This document shows, piece by piece, positions 1 to 6,298 of a stretch of DNA of 11,046 nucleotides. The number at the start of each line of letters is the position of its first letter. Position 1 is the first letter of the stretch. The notes under the pieces were generated by a model. That model saw nothing but the letters and a program-made list of their open reading frames with translations, was not told where the DNA came from and made no database searches. The DNA comes from Nitrospinaceae bacterium (GTDB lineage: Bacteria > Nitrospinota > Nitrospinia > Nitrospinales > VA-1), in contig JAESTE010000050.1 of NCBI GenBank assembly GCA_016763735.1, positions 1 to 11,046 of the forward strand, written 5' to 3'. Made by a program: the position numbers and the translations under genes.

Positions 1-295
1 AAGCCTGTGAAGCTTCCATCACGCCTAATAAAGGGACTGCGGCAATAGCCAGCAGACTGGTGATAGATAGCGGAATCAGGTTCGATGCCCATAGCAACAC
101 GCAAAGTACAAAAAGACAGAGTACTTTATAGCCCTCTAATGAAAGCCCGCTGGGGCCCTCTTGAGCCAGCAACAGCGCAAAAATCCCAAAGAACAGAGCG
201 AGGAACAGGTATCGACGCATCCGATCAAACAGCACGATCCAAAGTGGACGGCGATCAACAAAAATCTGTTTGGGTTGTCTATGGGGCTCGGCCAT
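1..295 (-). CDS. DASS/SLC13-family anion:Na+ symporter, N-terminal part (runs off the left edge)
   Basis: This minus-strand gene starts with ATG at 295 and stays open for 98 codons to the window edge, so only the N-terminus is seen. After a short basic, Pro-rich cytoplasmic start, residues about 29-44 form a hydrophobic helix (YLFLALFFGIFALLLA). Residues 53-94 then match the first conserved stretch of divalent-anion:sodium symporters: LEGYK, a hydrophobic run ending in LLWASNLIPL, then TSLLAIAAVPLLGVM. Members of this family import dicarboxylates, sulfate or related anions across the inner membrane. The substrate cannot be told because the SNT-type sodium/substrate motifs lie beyond the edge. 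No Shine-Dalgarno sequence is obvious before the ATG; an internal ATG at codon 26 is a poorer alternative. The upstream radical SAM gene lies about 150 bases away on the same strand, so co-transcription is possible but unproven. Confidence 0.8.
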   Translation of the reverse strand, partial: MAEPHRQPKQIFVDRRPLWIVLFDRMRRYLFLALFFGIFALLLAQEGPSGLSLEGYKVLCLFVLCVLLWASNLIPLSITSLLAIAAVPLLGVMEASQA

Positions 296-445
296 GGGGT
301 TTGGGTATTAAAACTATTTAATAGGTAATTTTGTGCGAACTAGATCGACCTGAGATGATAACCCGGCGACTGTGATATCTCCACATTAAACTTTATTCCC
401 GGTTCTGGGTAGAAGGGGTTTGTTTACCTATTTTAACAGTGAGTG

Positions 446-1483
446 CTAATGGGTGGTCAGGGCGGGCTTTACTTCGGATTGGATAGAGGCCTTGCGTGTG
501 TTGACCTGCTCGATGGTCCATAAATCGCAATCGCCACAGGTGTCGCGATAGTTATTACGGAAATAATCGAACTTGCCGTTTTGCCAGATGCTTTTCAGGT
601 TGTCAGTGAGCAAGTTTCCCATTTTGGAATTGGGCAGAAGACAACAGGGTGTAACGTTACCTTCGCGTGTGACGTAGGCGTAGTCGAAAGTTTTCAAACA
701 ATAGCTTCCTGACTTGTGAAGTTTTTTACGCAGGAGTTTGTAGAAAAACCGGGTGATTCCATGGGATACGGTATATTGCAACCAATCCAATTGAATGCCT
801 GCAGCATGAGCTATTTCATCTGCCTTCAGAAAAATTAATCTTTCTTCCTTGGCGTCGGGTCTTTTTAGATTGGGACGGAATTGACGATCGAGCCGGCCCA
901 CGTTTACTACATCGCAGCCAATACGCGCTCCATAACGGATGACATCGTAGAGGTCATTTTCACAGCCGGTATGAATTGTCGCCTGTAACCGGATACTTGG
1001 GGCTCCGTTTTTGCGGCCACGTACAACGGCTTCAATGCTTTCGTATACTTTTGAGCTGGTATGCCCTTCCACTACTGTCTCATTGCCATTGACACTATCG
1101 ATAGAAAAAGTAACGCTGTCTAATCCAGAATTAAGAATATCGTCCACCATACTGGGTTTGGTGAAAAGGCCGTTAGAGGTGATCATGACTCGGTGCCCGC
1201 GTTCTTTGCAATAAGCAATCATATCGAATACGCGGGGATGAATGAAGGGTTCTCCCCAACCGGTGAGGGTGATGTTTTCACCGTTACCGAGTTTGTCTAC
1301 AACGGTGATGAAATTTGACCACTCCATATGCTCGAGTTCGATTCCCAAATCTTCCCGCTGGCACATGGGGCAATCCATATTGCACCGATTGGTGATTTCA
1401 ATCTGCACTTGCTGAGGGCGATGAGGAATCTTGTAGCGTAAGCGGTTTATCGTTTCTTTGATCAATGCAAATGGATGTATCAT
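446..1483 (-). CDS. Radical SAM/SPASM domain protein
   Basis: The 345-residue product has the CX3CX2C signature of radical SAM enzymes at C34, C38 and C41 (CNMDCPMC), which binds the SAM-cleaving [4Fe-4S] cluster. The family GGEP-like motif appears as TGWGEP at residues 74-79, followed by a TIM-barrel-like region (MITSNG, SVTFSID). The C-terminal part carries a SPASM-type auxiliary cluster region: C262, the CC pair at 280-281, and CGDC at 316-319. Family knowledge: SPASM enzymes often modify peptides or proteins, but many are uncharacterised, and no precursor peptide was recognised next to this gene. It has no signal peptide and should be cytosolic. ATG at 1483 is the first start and lacks a clear Shine-Dalgarno sequence. 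The gene is transcribed divergently from leuC. The domain call is firm; the substrate is unknown. Confidence 0.88.
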   Translation of the reverse strand: MIHPFALIKETINRLRYKIPHRPQQVQIEITNRCNMDCPMCQREDLGIELEHMEWSNFITVVDKLGNGENITLTGWGEPFIHPRVFDMIAYCKERGHRVMITSNGLFTKPSMVDDILNSGLDSVTFSIDSVNGNETVVEGHTSSKVYESIEAVVRGRKNGAPSIRLQATIHTGCENDLYDVIRYGARIGCDVVNVGRLDRQFRPNLKRPDAKEERLIFLKADEIAHAAGIQLDWLQYTVSHGITRFFYKLLRKKLHKSGSYCLKTFDYAYVTREGNVTPCCLLPNSKMGNLLTDNLKSIWQNGKFDYFRNNYRDTCGDCDLWTIEQVNTRKASIQSEVKPALTTH

Positions 1484-1517
1484 AAAATAATAGGGATATA
1501 AGGCTGAAAAACTGTCA

Positions 1518-1547
1518 TTTATAAATATTTTACCCCAAATAAATCAA
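1518..1547 (-). promoter_or_regulatory. Candidate promoter of the radical SAM gene
   Basis: Read on the minus strand, TTGATT (1547-1542) and TATAAA (1523-1518) are separated by 18 bases and lie about 35 bases upstream of the ATG at 1483. The spacing and matches are sigma70-like but not strong in an A+T-rich region. Confidence 0.3.
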
Positions 1548-1570
1548 TAAGGTACAAATTTTTTTGGGGT
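1532..1570. repeat. 8-bp perfect inverted repeat in the divergent leuC / radical SAM intergenic region
   Basis: ACCCCAAA (1532-1539) is matched by TTTGGGGT (1563-1570) across a 23-base A+T-rich spacer. It lies midway between the two divergent genes and overlaps the candidate radical SAM promoter. It could be an operator or a weak hairpin. No known regulator motif was recognised. Confidence 0.4.
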
Positions 1571-1573
1571 TCT

Positions 1574-1663
1574 ATGTTTTCAATGGTATCTTTATTACTT
1601 ACACTCTTTTCGGAATTTCCAAAAGAAAACTCAAGTACTATGTGGGGCAATAACCCACTTTGA
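1574..1663 (+). CDS. Candidate leucine-rich leader peptide upstream of leuC (29 codons)
   Basis: An ATG at 1574 opens a 29-codon frame ending in TGA at 1661-1663. Codons 7-11 read TTA TTA CTT ACA CTC, that is Leu-Leu-Leu-Thr-Leu, the kind of Leu-codon cluster used by leu operon leader peptides to sense charged tRNA-Leu. The stop codon overlaps the leuC Shine-Dalgarno sequence (GAAAGG, 1662-1667), so translation of the two frames could be coupled. A GGGG run lies 4 bases before the ATG; a second ATG at 1583 is also possible. A small hairpin (GTGGG 1642-1646 with CCCAC 1654-1658) falls at the end of the frame, but it is not followed by a T-run, so a classic transcription attenuator is not evident. 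Chance occurrence is possible; this is a hypothesis. Confidence 0.3.
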   Translation: MFSMVSLLLTLFSEFPKENSSTMWGNNPL

Positions 1664-1676
1664 AAGGCCTTATTCG

Positions 1677-2978
1677 ATGGGTATGACGATTACAGAAAAA
1701 ATACTCGCTGCTCATGCTGGGAAAGATTCTGTTGTCCCGGGTGACAATATCTGGGTAGATGTAGATGTTTTGATGACACACGATGTTTGTGGGCCAGGCA
1801 CTTTTGCGATATTCAAAAAACAGTTCGGCGAAAATGCGAAAGTATGGGACCGCGATAAAGTAGTTATTATTCCAGACCATTTTATTTTTACCAAAGACAC
1901 CCACGCCAACCGGAATATTGATATCCTGCGACAATTTGTTAAAGAACAAGACCTGCCACATTATTACGATGTCGGCACGGATAATTATAAGGGTGTTTGC
2001 CATATAGCCCTTGCTCAAGAAGGATTCAATCGTCCCGGCGAAGTTTTATTCGGGACCGATTCGCATACTTCAACATCGGGTGCTTTCGGTATGTTCTCAA
2101 CGGGCATCGGCAATACCGATGCTGCCTTTATTCTGGGCACGGGTAAGATATGGGTCAAAGTTCCTGAATCCATGTGTTTTGAATTCACCGGAAAGTTCCC
2201 GGATCATGTAATGGCAAAAGATGTCATTCTAAATGTGATTGGAGATATTGGTGTCGATGGTGCCACCTATCGATCGATGGAATGGCGCGGCGATGCTGTG
2301 ATGAGCCTTTCAATGGAAGAGCGCATGACTCTTTGCAATATGGCGATCGAGGCAGGGGGTAAAAATGGCATTATTGAAGCGGATGAGGTGACGACCGATT
2401 ATGTGCGGCAACGTACAGACAGACCTTATAAAATTTATCATTCCGATGAGGATGCGAACTATTTTTTTAAGAAGACCTACAACGCTAGTGAAATGGAATC
2501 CATTGTTGCCAAGCCACATTCTCCGGATAACAAGGCCAAGGCCTCAGAGTGTGAAGATGTAAAGCTTGACCGCGCTTATATTGGTTCTTGCACAGGTGGC
2601 AAGTTGACTGACTTTATGGCTGCGGCCAAACTTCTTAAAGGCAAAAAAGTGCTGATCGATACATTTATTGTTCCTGCAACGCGTGAAGTTGAAGAGGATC
2701 TTCATAAAGAAAAAATTGGCGGTGAGACATTGATAGATATTTTCAAAAATGCGGGAGCTTATTTGGGAGACCCTTCTTGCGCCGCATGTTTGGGCGGACC
2801 GAAAGATACTTTTGGGAGGGCGAAAGACAATCAGGTAGTGATTTCGACCACCAACCGCAACTTTCCAGGTCGAATGGGCTCAAAACAAGCGCATGTTTAT
2901 CTGGCATCCCCCTATACTGCCGCTGCATCGGCTTTGACCGGGCATATTACGAACCCCGCTGAATTTGTTAATAATTAA
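1677..2978 (+). CDS. leuC: 3-isopropylmalate dehydratase large subunit
   Basis: This 433-residue protein is a member of the aconitase superfamily. With LeuD it isomerises 2-isopropylmalate to 3-isopropylmalate in cytosolic leucine synthesis. Visible family motifs are GTDSHT (126-131), the cluster-binding cysteines C305 (IGSCTGG), C368 and C371 (SCAACLGG), and the substrate-loop motif NRNFPGRMG (393-401). Length fits the stand-alone large subunit rather than full aconitase, and a small-subunit gene follows directly. ATG at 1677 has a GAAAGG ribosome-binding site 9 bases upstream; the ATG at 1683 would sit too far from it. Homoaconitase is a related alternative, since the LeuC and HacA families are hard to separate by eye, but the leuD-like partner makes LeuC the best call. 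A possible Leu-codon leader ORF lies immediately upstream. Confidence 0.92.
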   Translation: MGMTITEKILAAHAGKDSVVPGDNIWVDVDVLMTHDVCGPGTFAIFKKQFGENAKVWDRDKVVIIPDHFIFTKDTHANRNIDILRQFVKEQDLPHYYDVGTDNYKGVCHIALAQEGFNRPGEVLFGTDSHTSTSGAFGMFSTGIGNTDAAFILGTGKIWVKVPESMCFEFTGKFPDHVMAKDVILNVIGDIGVDGATYRSMEWRGDAVMSLSMEERMTLCNMAIEAGGKNGIIEADEVTTDYVRQRTDRPYKIYHSDEDANYFFKKTYNASEMESIVAKPHSPDNKAKASECEDVKLDRAYIGSCTGGKLTDFMAAAKLLKGKKVLIDTFIVPATREVEEDLHKEKIGGETLIDIFKNAGAYLGDPSCAACLGGPKDTFGRAKDNQVVISTTNRNFPGRMGSKQAHVYLASPYTAAASALTGHITNPAEFVNN

Positions 2979-2984
2979 GTGACT

Positions 2985-3550
2985 ATGAAAAAAATTATAG
3001 AAGGTCTTGCCTATGTTTTAGGCAACGATGTTGATACCGACCAGATAATCCCTGCGGAGCATCTGGTTTACAGTTTGAGTGACCCGGAAGAGAAAAAAAA
3101 TTATGGCAAGTTTGCGCTAACCGGAGTGCCCGGTGAACAGGCAGGGTTGCCTGATGGCAACGTATCTTTTACCGAAGGTGATAATTTTGAGTCAAAGTAT
3201 TCGATTATTATTGGTGGAAAAAACTTTGGCTGTGGTTCGTCGCGCGAACATGCTCCGGCATGTATGGAAATTGCGGGTGTGCAGGCAGTGATTGCACAAT
3301 CGTACGCTCGAATTTTTTATCGAAATTCTGTGGACGGCGGATTTTTCATTCCTTTTGAATGCGAGACAAGGTGGTAGAAGAAATTAAAACCGGTGACGAT
3401 TTGAAGATTGATCTGGAAGCCAATACCCTCACCAATAAAACGCAGAACAAAACATACGATTTAAAATCGCTGGGTGAGGTTATAGATATTATTGAAGCCG
3501 GTAATATTTTTGAATATGCAAGAAAAACCGGGATGATCCCTTCGTCGTGA
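2985..3550 (+). pseudogene. leuD: 3-isopropylmalate dehydratase small subunit, frameshifted
   Basis: The first frame gives the LeuD swivel domain: GNDVDTDQIIP (13-23), GKNFGCGSSREHA (78-90) and SYARIFYRN (106-114). It then hits TAG at 3375-3377 just after FIPFECETRW. The rest of the family C-terminus continues in the -1 frame (EEIKTGDD..., then GNIFEYARKTGMI) to TGA at 3548-3550. The frame change must lie between 3359, just after a TGA in the second frame, and the TAG. Restoring one base there, for example an A in ACAAGG, gives one continuous protein of about 188 residues, normal for LeuD. Either the sequence has an error or the gene is broken. The second frame has its own ATG at 3359, so a split product cannot be excluded. 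GTG at 2979 abuts the leuC stop; ATG at 2985 is the more natural start. Translation is probably coupled to leuC. Confidence 0.85.
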
Positions 3551-4365
3551 TAAAAAAAATAATGGACTCTAGCAGGGGCCGTGTATTTATCAGACCCCTT
3601 TGTATCATTGCTGTATTTTTCTTTTTCAGTGCTGCGGATAAATGTGCCGCCTCTGAGGAGGAAATGATCTTGATCCCAGCCGGGCCTTTCAAAATGGGAA
3701 GCACGGAAAAGGATATCATGTGGGCGGCCCGCCATTTTCATTCGGAATCTTTGGATTGGTATCGGGATGAGACCCCTCTTCACGAAGTGACTTTACCCGC
3801 TTTTAAAATTGATAAGGTTCCCGTGACGATGAGGGCTTTTTCAAAATACCAGCAAGCAACTGGGAAACCCCCTTCACGAGAACACGACAATGCACTTTTC
3901 AATCACCCTCTGCAACCTGTCGTGTCACTGCCCTGGAAACAGGCGCGAGATTATTGCCATTGGGCAAAAAAACGGTTGCCTACGGAAGCAGAATGGGAAA
4001 AGGCCGCAAGGGGTACGGATGGCAGATACTACCCTTGGGGGAATGAGGCTGATGCTCTTAATACAAATATAAGAGGCAAAGATGATATATATCGATACAC
4101 CAATCAGGGGGGGACGATACCAGAAAACGTGAGTCCCTATGGGGTAATGGATTTAGCGGGAAACGTTTGGGAATGGACGGAGAATTGGTATCAACCGCAT
4201 CCGGGTAATCAATATGAAAACGATTTATATGGCGAGCAGTTTAAAGTTATAAAAGGCGGTTCGTGGAACTCAAATCTTGACCTGGCACGAGGCTCGGTGC
4301 GCGGTAAGGCATTGCCAGACCAAAAGAAAAACTATATTGGATTTCGTTGCGTAGCAACGAATTAA
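3547..4365 (+). CDS. Secreted SUMF1/FGE-like (formylglycine-generating-enzyme-fold) protein
   Basis: The 272-residue product has a basic start and a hydrophobic segment (about 16-31) resembling a signal peptide, so the domain is probably periplasmic. The fold is recognised by MILIPAGPFKMGS (40-52), RLPTEAEWEKAARG (143-156), YPWGNE (162-167), MDLAGNVWEW (201-210), GGSW (237-240) and GFRC (265-268). In true formylglycine-generating enzymes two active-site cysteines lie between GGS and GFRC. Here that stretch (241-264) has none, so sulfatase activation by the usual copper-cysteine chemistry is unlikely. Other members of this fold have varied roles, and the function is unknown. The GTG start at 3547 overlaps the leuD stop (GTGA), implying translational coupling; an ATG at 3562 is the alternative. 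Neither has a strong Shine-Dalgarno sequence. The LRR gene follows 17 bases downstream. Confidence 0.85.
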   Translation: MIKKIMDSSRGRVFIRPLCIIAVFFFFSAADKCAASEEEMILIPAGPFKMGSTEKDIMWAARHFHSESLDWYRDETPLHEVTLPAFKIDKVPVTMRAFSKYQQATGKPPSREHDNALFNHPLQPVVSLPWKQARDYCHWAKKRLPTEAEWEKAARGTDGRYYPWGNEADALNTNIRGKDDIYRYTNQGGTIPENVSPYGVMDLAGNVWEWTENWYQPHPGNQYENDLYGEQFKVIKGGSWNSNLDLARGSVRGKALPDQKKNYIGFRCVATN

Positions 4366-4382
4366 TTTTGGAGGATTCTATT

Positions 4383-5228
4383 GTGCTGATTCGAAAAAAA
4401 ATAGTTCAGGTGATTTTAGTTTTGGGCTGGCTGGTCTGGTCGCTTCCGGTTTTTGCATCGGGTGAACATGAAGGGCATCCCGGCAAGCATGGCGATGCCA
4501 AAGCCGCCGGCAAACACAGTGGATATAGCGGCAAGCATGACGGTAAGGGGAAAAAAGGCGGGCATCATGGATACAGTCGTCGTAAAGGCCCTCCAAAAGA
4601 TATTCCTGCTCATATACGAGAAAGACTGGACCCCGATGGCAGTAAAATAAATCTCAATGCTTCCCAGATCGGGGTTAAAGGGATGGAGATTCTTGTCAGT
4701 ACTCCCGAAGTTAAAAATGTAGTTTCACTGGCTTTGCAGAAAAATAATCTTGGAGATGAGGGTGTGCGAATCTTATGTGACTCGGACACGTTTCAGCATG
4801 TCGAAAAGCTTTCTTTGTGGGGCAATGATGTGTCGGAGAAAGGCGCCAAAATGATTGCCGAATCCTCCAATATGAAGAATCTGAAAGAACTCAAGTTGAC
4901 TCGCAACAAAATAGGCGATGAGGGAATTATCGCAATCGTGGGTTCAATGAATTCACACAATTTAACTTTTTTAGATTTGAGCGCAAACAAGATCAGCGAT
5001 CAGGGAGCTATGGCAATTGCAAATTCACCTCATCTTGCAAATCTGAAAAGGCTGGACCTTTATAATAACCAGATTACGGCAAAAGGAATGGAAGCGCTGT
5101 TGAATTCCAAATCTTTAAAAAGTCTGGAAGAATTGATACTGGTTCGAAATGAGATCGATTTTGAGCTTGGCGATGATCTGGCAAAAAAACAGACCCTGCC
5201 AAATTTAAAGCGACTGGAAATGTATTAG
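4383..5228 (+). CDS. Secreted His/Gly/Lys-rich leucine-rich-repeat protein
   Basis: The best start is GTG at 4383, which has GGAGG (4370-4374) eight bases upstream; an in-frame TTG at 4347 lies inside the previous gene. The 281-residue product begins with a clear signal peptide (residues 2-26, IRKK then a hydrophobic core ending VFASG). Residues 27-70 form a low-complexity Gly/Lys/His segment with seven histidines (H29, H32, H36, H45, H52, H61, H62), which might bind metal. From about 88 to the end there are seven to eight repeats of about 26-27 residues. Their pattern is LxxLxLxxNxIxxxGxxxLxxxxxLxx, as in ribonuclease-inhibitor-type LRRs (for example LKELKLTRNKIGDEG, LKRLDLYNNQITAKG). Such repeats bind proteins; the partner is unknown. 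The 17-base gap suggests one transcript with the SUMF1-like gene. Confidence 0.85.
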   Translation: MLIRKKIVQVILVLGWLVWSLPVFASGEHEGHPGKHGDAKAAGKHSGYSGKHDGKGKKGGHHGYSRRKGPPKDIPAHIRERLDPDGSKINLNASQIGVKGMEILVSTPEVKNVVSLALQKNNLGDEGVRILCDSDTFQHVEKLSLWGNDVSEKGAKMIAESSNMKNLKELKLTRNKIGDEGIIAIVGSMNSHNLTFLDLSANKISDQGAMAIANSPHLANLKRLDLYNNQITAKGMEALLNSKSLKSLEELILVRNEIDFELGDDLAKKQTLPNLKRLEMY

Positions 5229-5243
5229 GAAACGTCTTAAAAA

Positions 5244-5429
5244 TTAGCGATAGCGTCGGTCATTATACTGATCCATCTTTTCTAAGACCAATTTGCTGCC
5301 CCGCGTCAAAGCGTCCAGCATCTCTTTTAATGCCTCAATTTCTTCGGCTGGTTCTGCCGCGTCTTTGAAATTTACGGCCTCCTCTGTTATCTCCTGAACG
5401 ATCTCATCAATTTCTTGGTATTTATCCAT
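5244..5429 (-). CDS. Small acidic helical protein, 61 residues, unknown function
   Basis: A 61-codon frame runs from ATG at 5429 to TAA at 5244. The product is strongly charged: the first half is Glu/Asp-rich (EIDEIVQEITEEAVNF, EPAEEIEALKEML) and the end is basic (NDRRYR). The spacing of Ile, Val and Leu suggests amphipathic helices or a short coiled coil. There are no cysteines, signal peptide or recognised domain. The residue composition is protein-like rather than random, and no overlapping gene explains the region. Against it, no Shine-Dalgarno sequence is visible before the ATG. It is convergent with the LRR gene 15 bases away and downstream of the receiver gene on the same strand, separated by about 107 bases. 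It is a probable gene, but I do not recognise a family. Confidence 0.5.
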   Translation of the reverse strand: MDKYQEIDEIVQEITEEAVNFKDAAEPAEEIEALKEMLDALTRGSKLVLEKMDQYNDRRYR

Positions 5430-5536
5430 GTTTGGTTTTTAGTGAGTGTGATTAATATGGCTGGCAGGCTCAAATACTTGCCAATAAGTTAGATTCAATT
5501 TTAGAAAAAAGGTTGTATCGAAAAAAAGCGGAGGGA

Positions 5537-6235
5537 TTAGGAGTGGTGTGTTGCTAATGTCGAGCGGATTTCTGAGAGCAGGTCGTCATGGACAAAGGAT
5601 TTTTTCTCAATTAATTTTGCCACTCCTCCATTCAAACGTAGCCGGTCTGCTTGCGTAAGATCTTTTGAGGTGACTACCACAATCGGAATAGGGCGATGTT
5701 CAGGATTTTTCTTCAATTCTTCAATGAATTCGAAGCCGTCCATTTCTGGCATCATCAGGTCGAGAAAAATAACTCCCGGCGATTTCTCCTGGACTCTTTT
5801 AAGTGCTATTTCCCCATTTTCTGCTTCCTGAACATTGAGACCGTACTCTTCCAGCATGGAGCAGAGTAATTTGCGTGTTCCGGGATCATCTTCAACAACA
5901 AGGGCTGAGCCGGAGTCCCAACGATACTTTTTCATAAGAATGTGAAGCCGGGTACGGTCGATGGGCTTGGTAAGATATTCTGATGCGCCCAGAGTGTAGC
6001 CTTTATTTTCTTCATCGACCATGGAGATGACAAAAACCGGGATATTTGCAACCTCCGGGTCGGCTTTTAGTTTTGTCAACACAGTCCAGCCGTCCATTCC
6101 AGGCATTAATACGTCGAGGGTGATCAGTGTAGGATGAAGTTTTCGCGCAAGGGTAAGCCCTTCTTCACCATCGGAAGCACAAACGATTTTATAGCCTTCT
6201 TTTTCAAAAGTCCGTTTCATCTGGTTGTGAATCAT
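5537..6235 (-). CDS. Tandem receiver-domain (REC-REC) protein; apparent C-terminal half of a split hybrid histidine kinase
   Basis: From the first ATG (6235) 232 codons encode two CheY-like receivers. REC1 has its phospho-acceptor at D41 (LITLDVLMPGMDG) and the switch Lys at K90 (LTKP). REC2 has the acidic pair D116/D117 (VVEDDPG), D159 (FLDLMMPEMDG) and an unusual IEKKSF in place of the Lys-Pro motif. The reading frame continues upstream of this ATG through NIILVIDDDP, the missing first strand and acidic pocket of REC1, as far as 6298. There it meets the TAA that ends the histidine kinase, in the same frame. No ATG, GTG, TTG or CTG lies in that 63-base extension. A product starting at 6235 would therefore lack the Mg-binding acidic residues of REC1. 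The coordinates give only the part with a usable start. The natural protein was probably kinase-REC-REC. Confidence 0.8.
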   Translation of the reverse strand: MIHNQMKRTFEKEGYKIVCASDGEEGLTLARKLHPTLITLDVLMPGMDGWTVLTKLKADPEVANIPVFVISMVDEENKGYTLGASEYLTKPIDRTRLHILMKKYRWDSGSALVVEDDPGTRKLLCSMLEEYGLNVQEAENGEIALKRVQEKSPGVIFLDLMMPEMDGFEFIEELKKNPEHRPIPIVVVTSKDLTQADRLRLNGGVAKLIEKKSFVHDDLLSEIRSTLATHHS

Positions 6236-6298
6236 CGGGTCATCGTCGATTACGAGAATTATATTTTCTTGAGGTTCAGAAACGGATTCAGAAGAATC

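Noticed and set aside
85..321. 78-residue plus-strand ORF at the left end
   Set aside because: It is antisense to the conserved DASS transporter start, is Arg/Lys/Gln-rich without any family resemblance, and has no ribosome-binding site.
1640..1658. GTGGG/CCCAC hairpin as a classical leu attenuator terminator
   Set aside because: The stem is only 5 bp and is followed by CTTTG rather than a T-run. It is mentioned only as part of the leader hypothesis.
3346..3783. 145-residue minus-strand ORF over leuD and the SUMF1-like gene
   Set aside because: It is antisense to clearly conserved coding sequence and has no recognisable family features.
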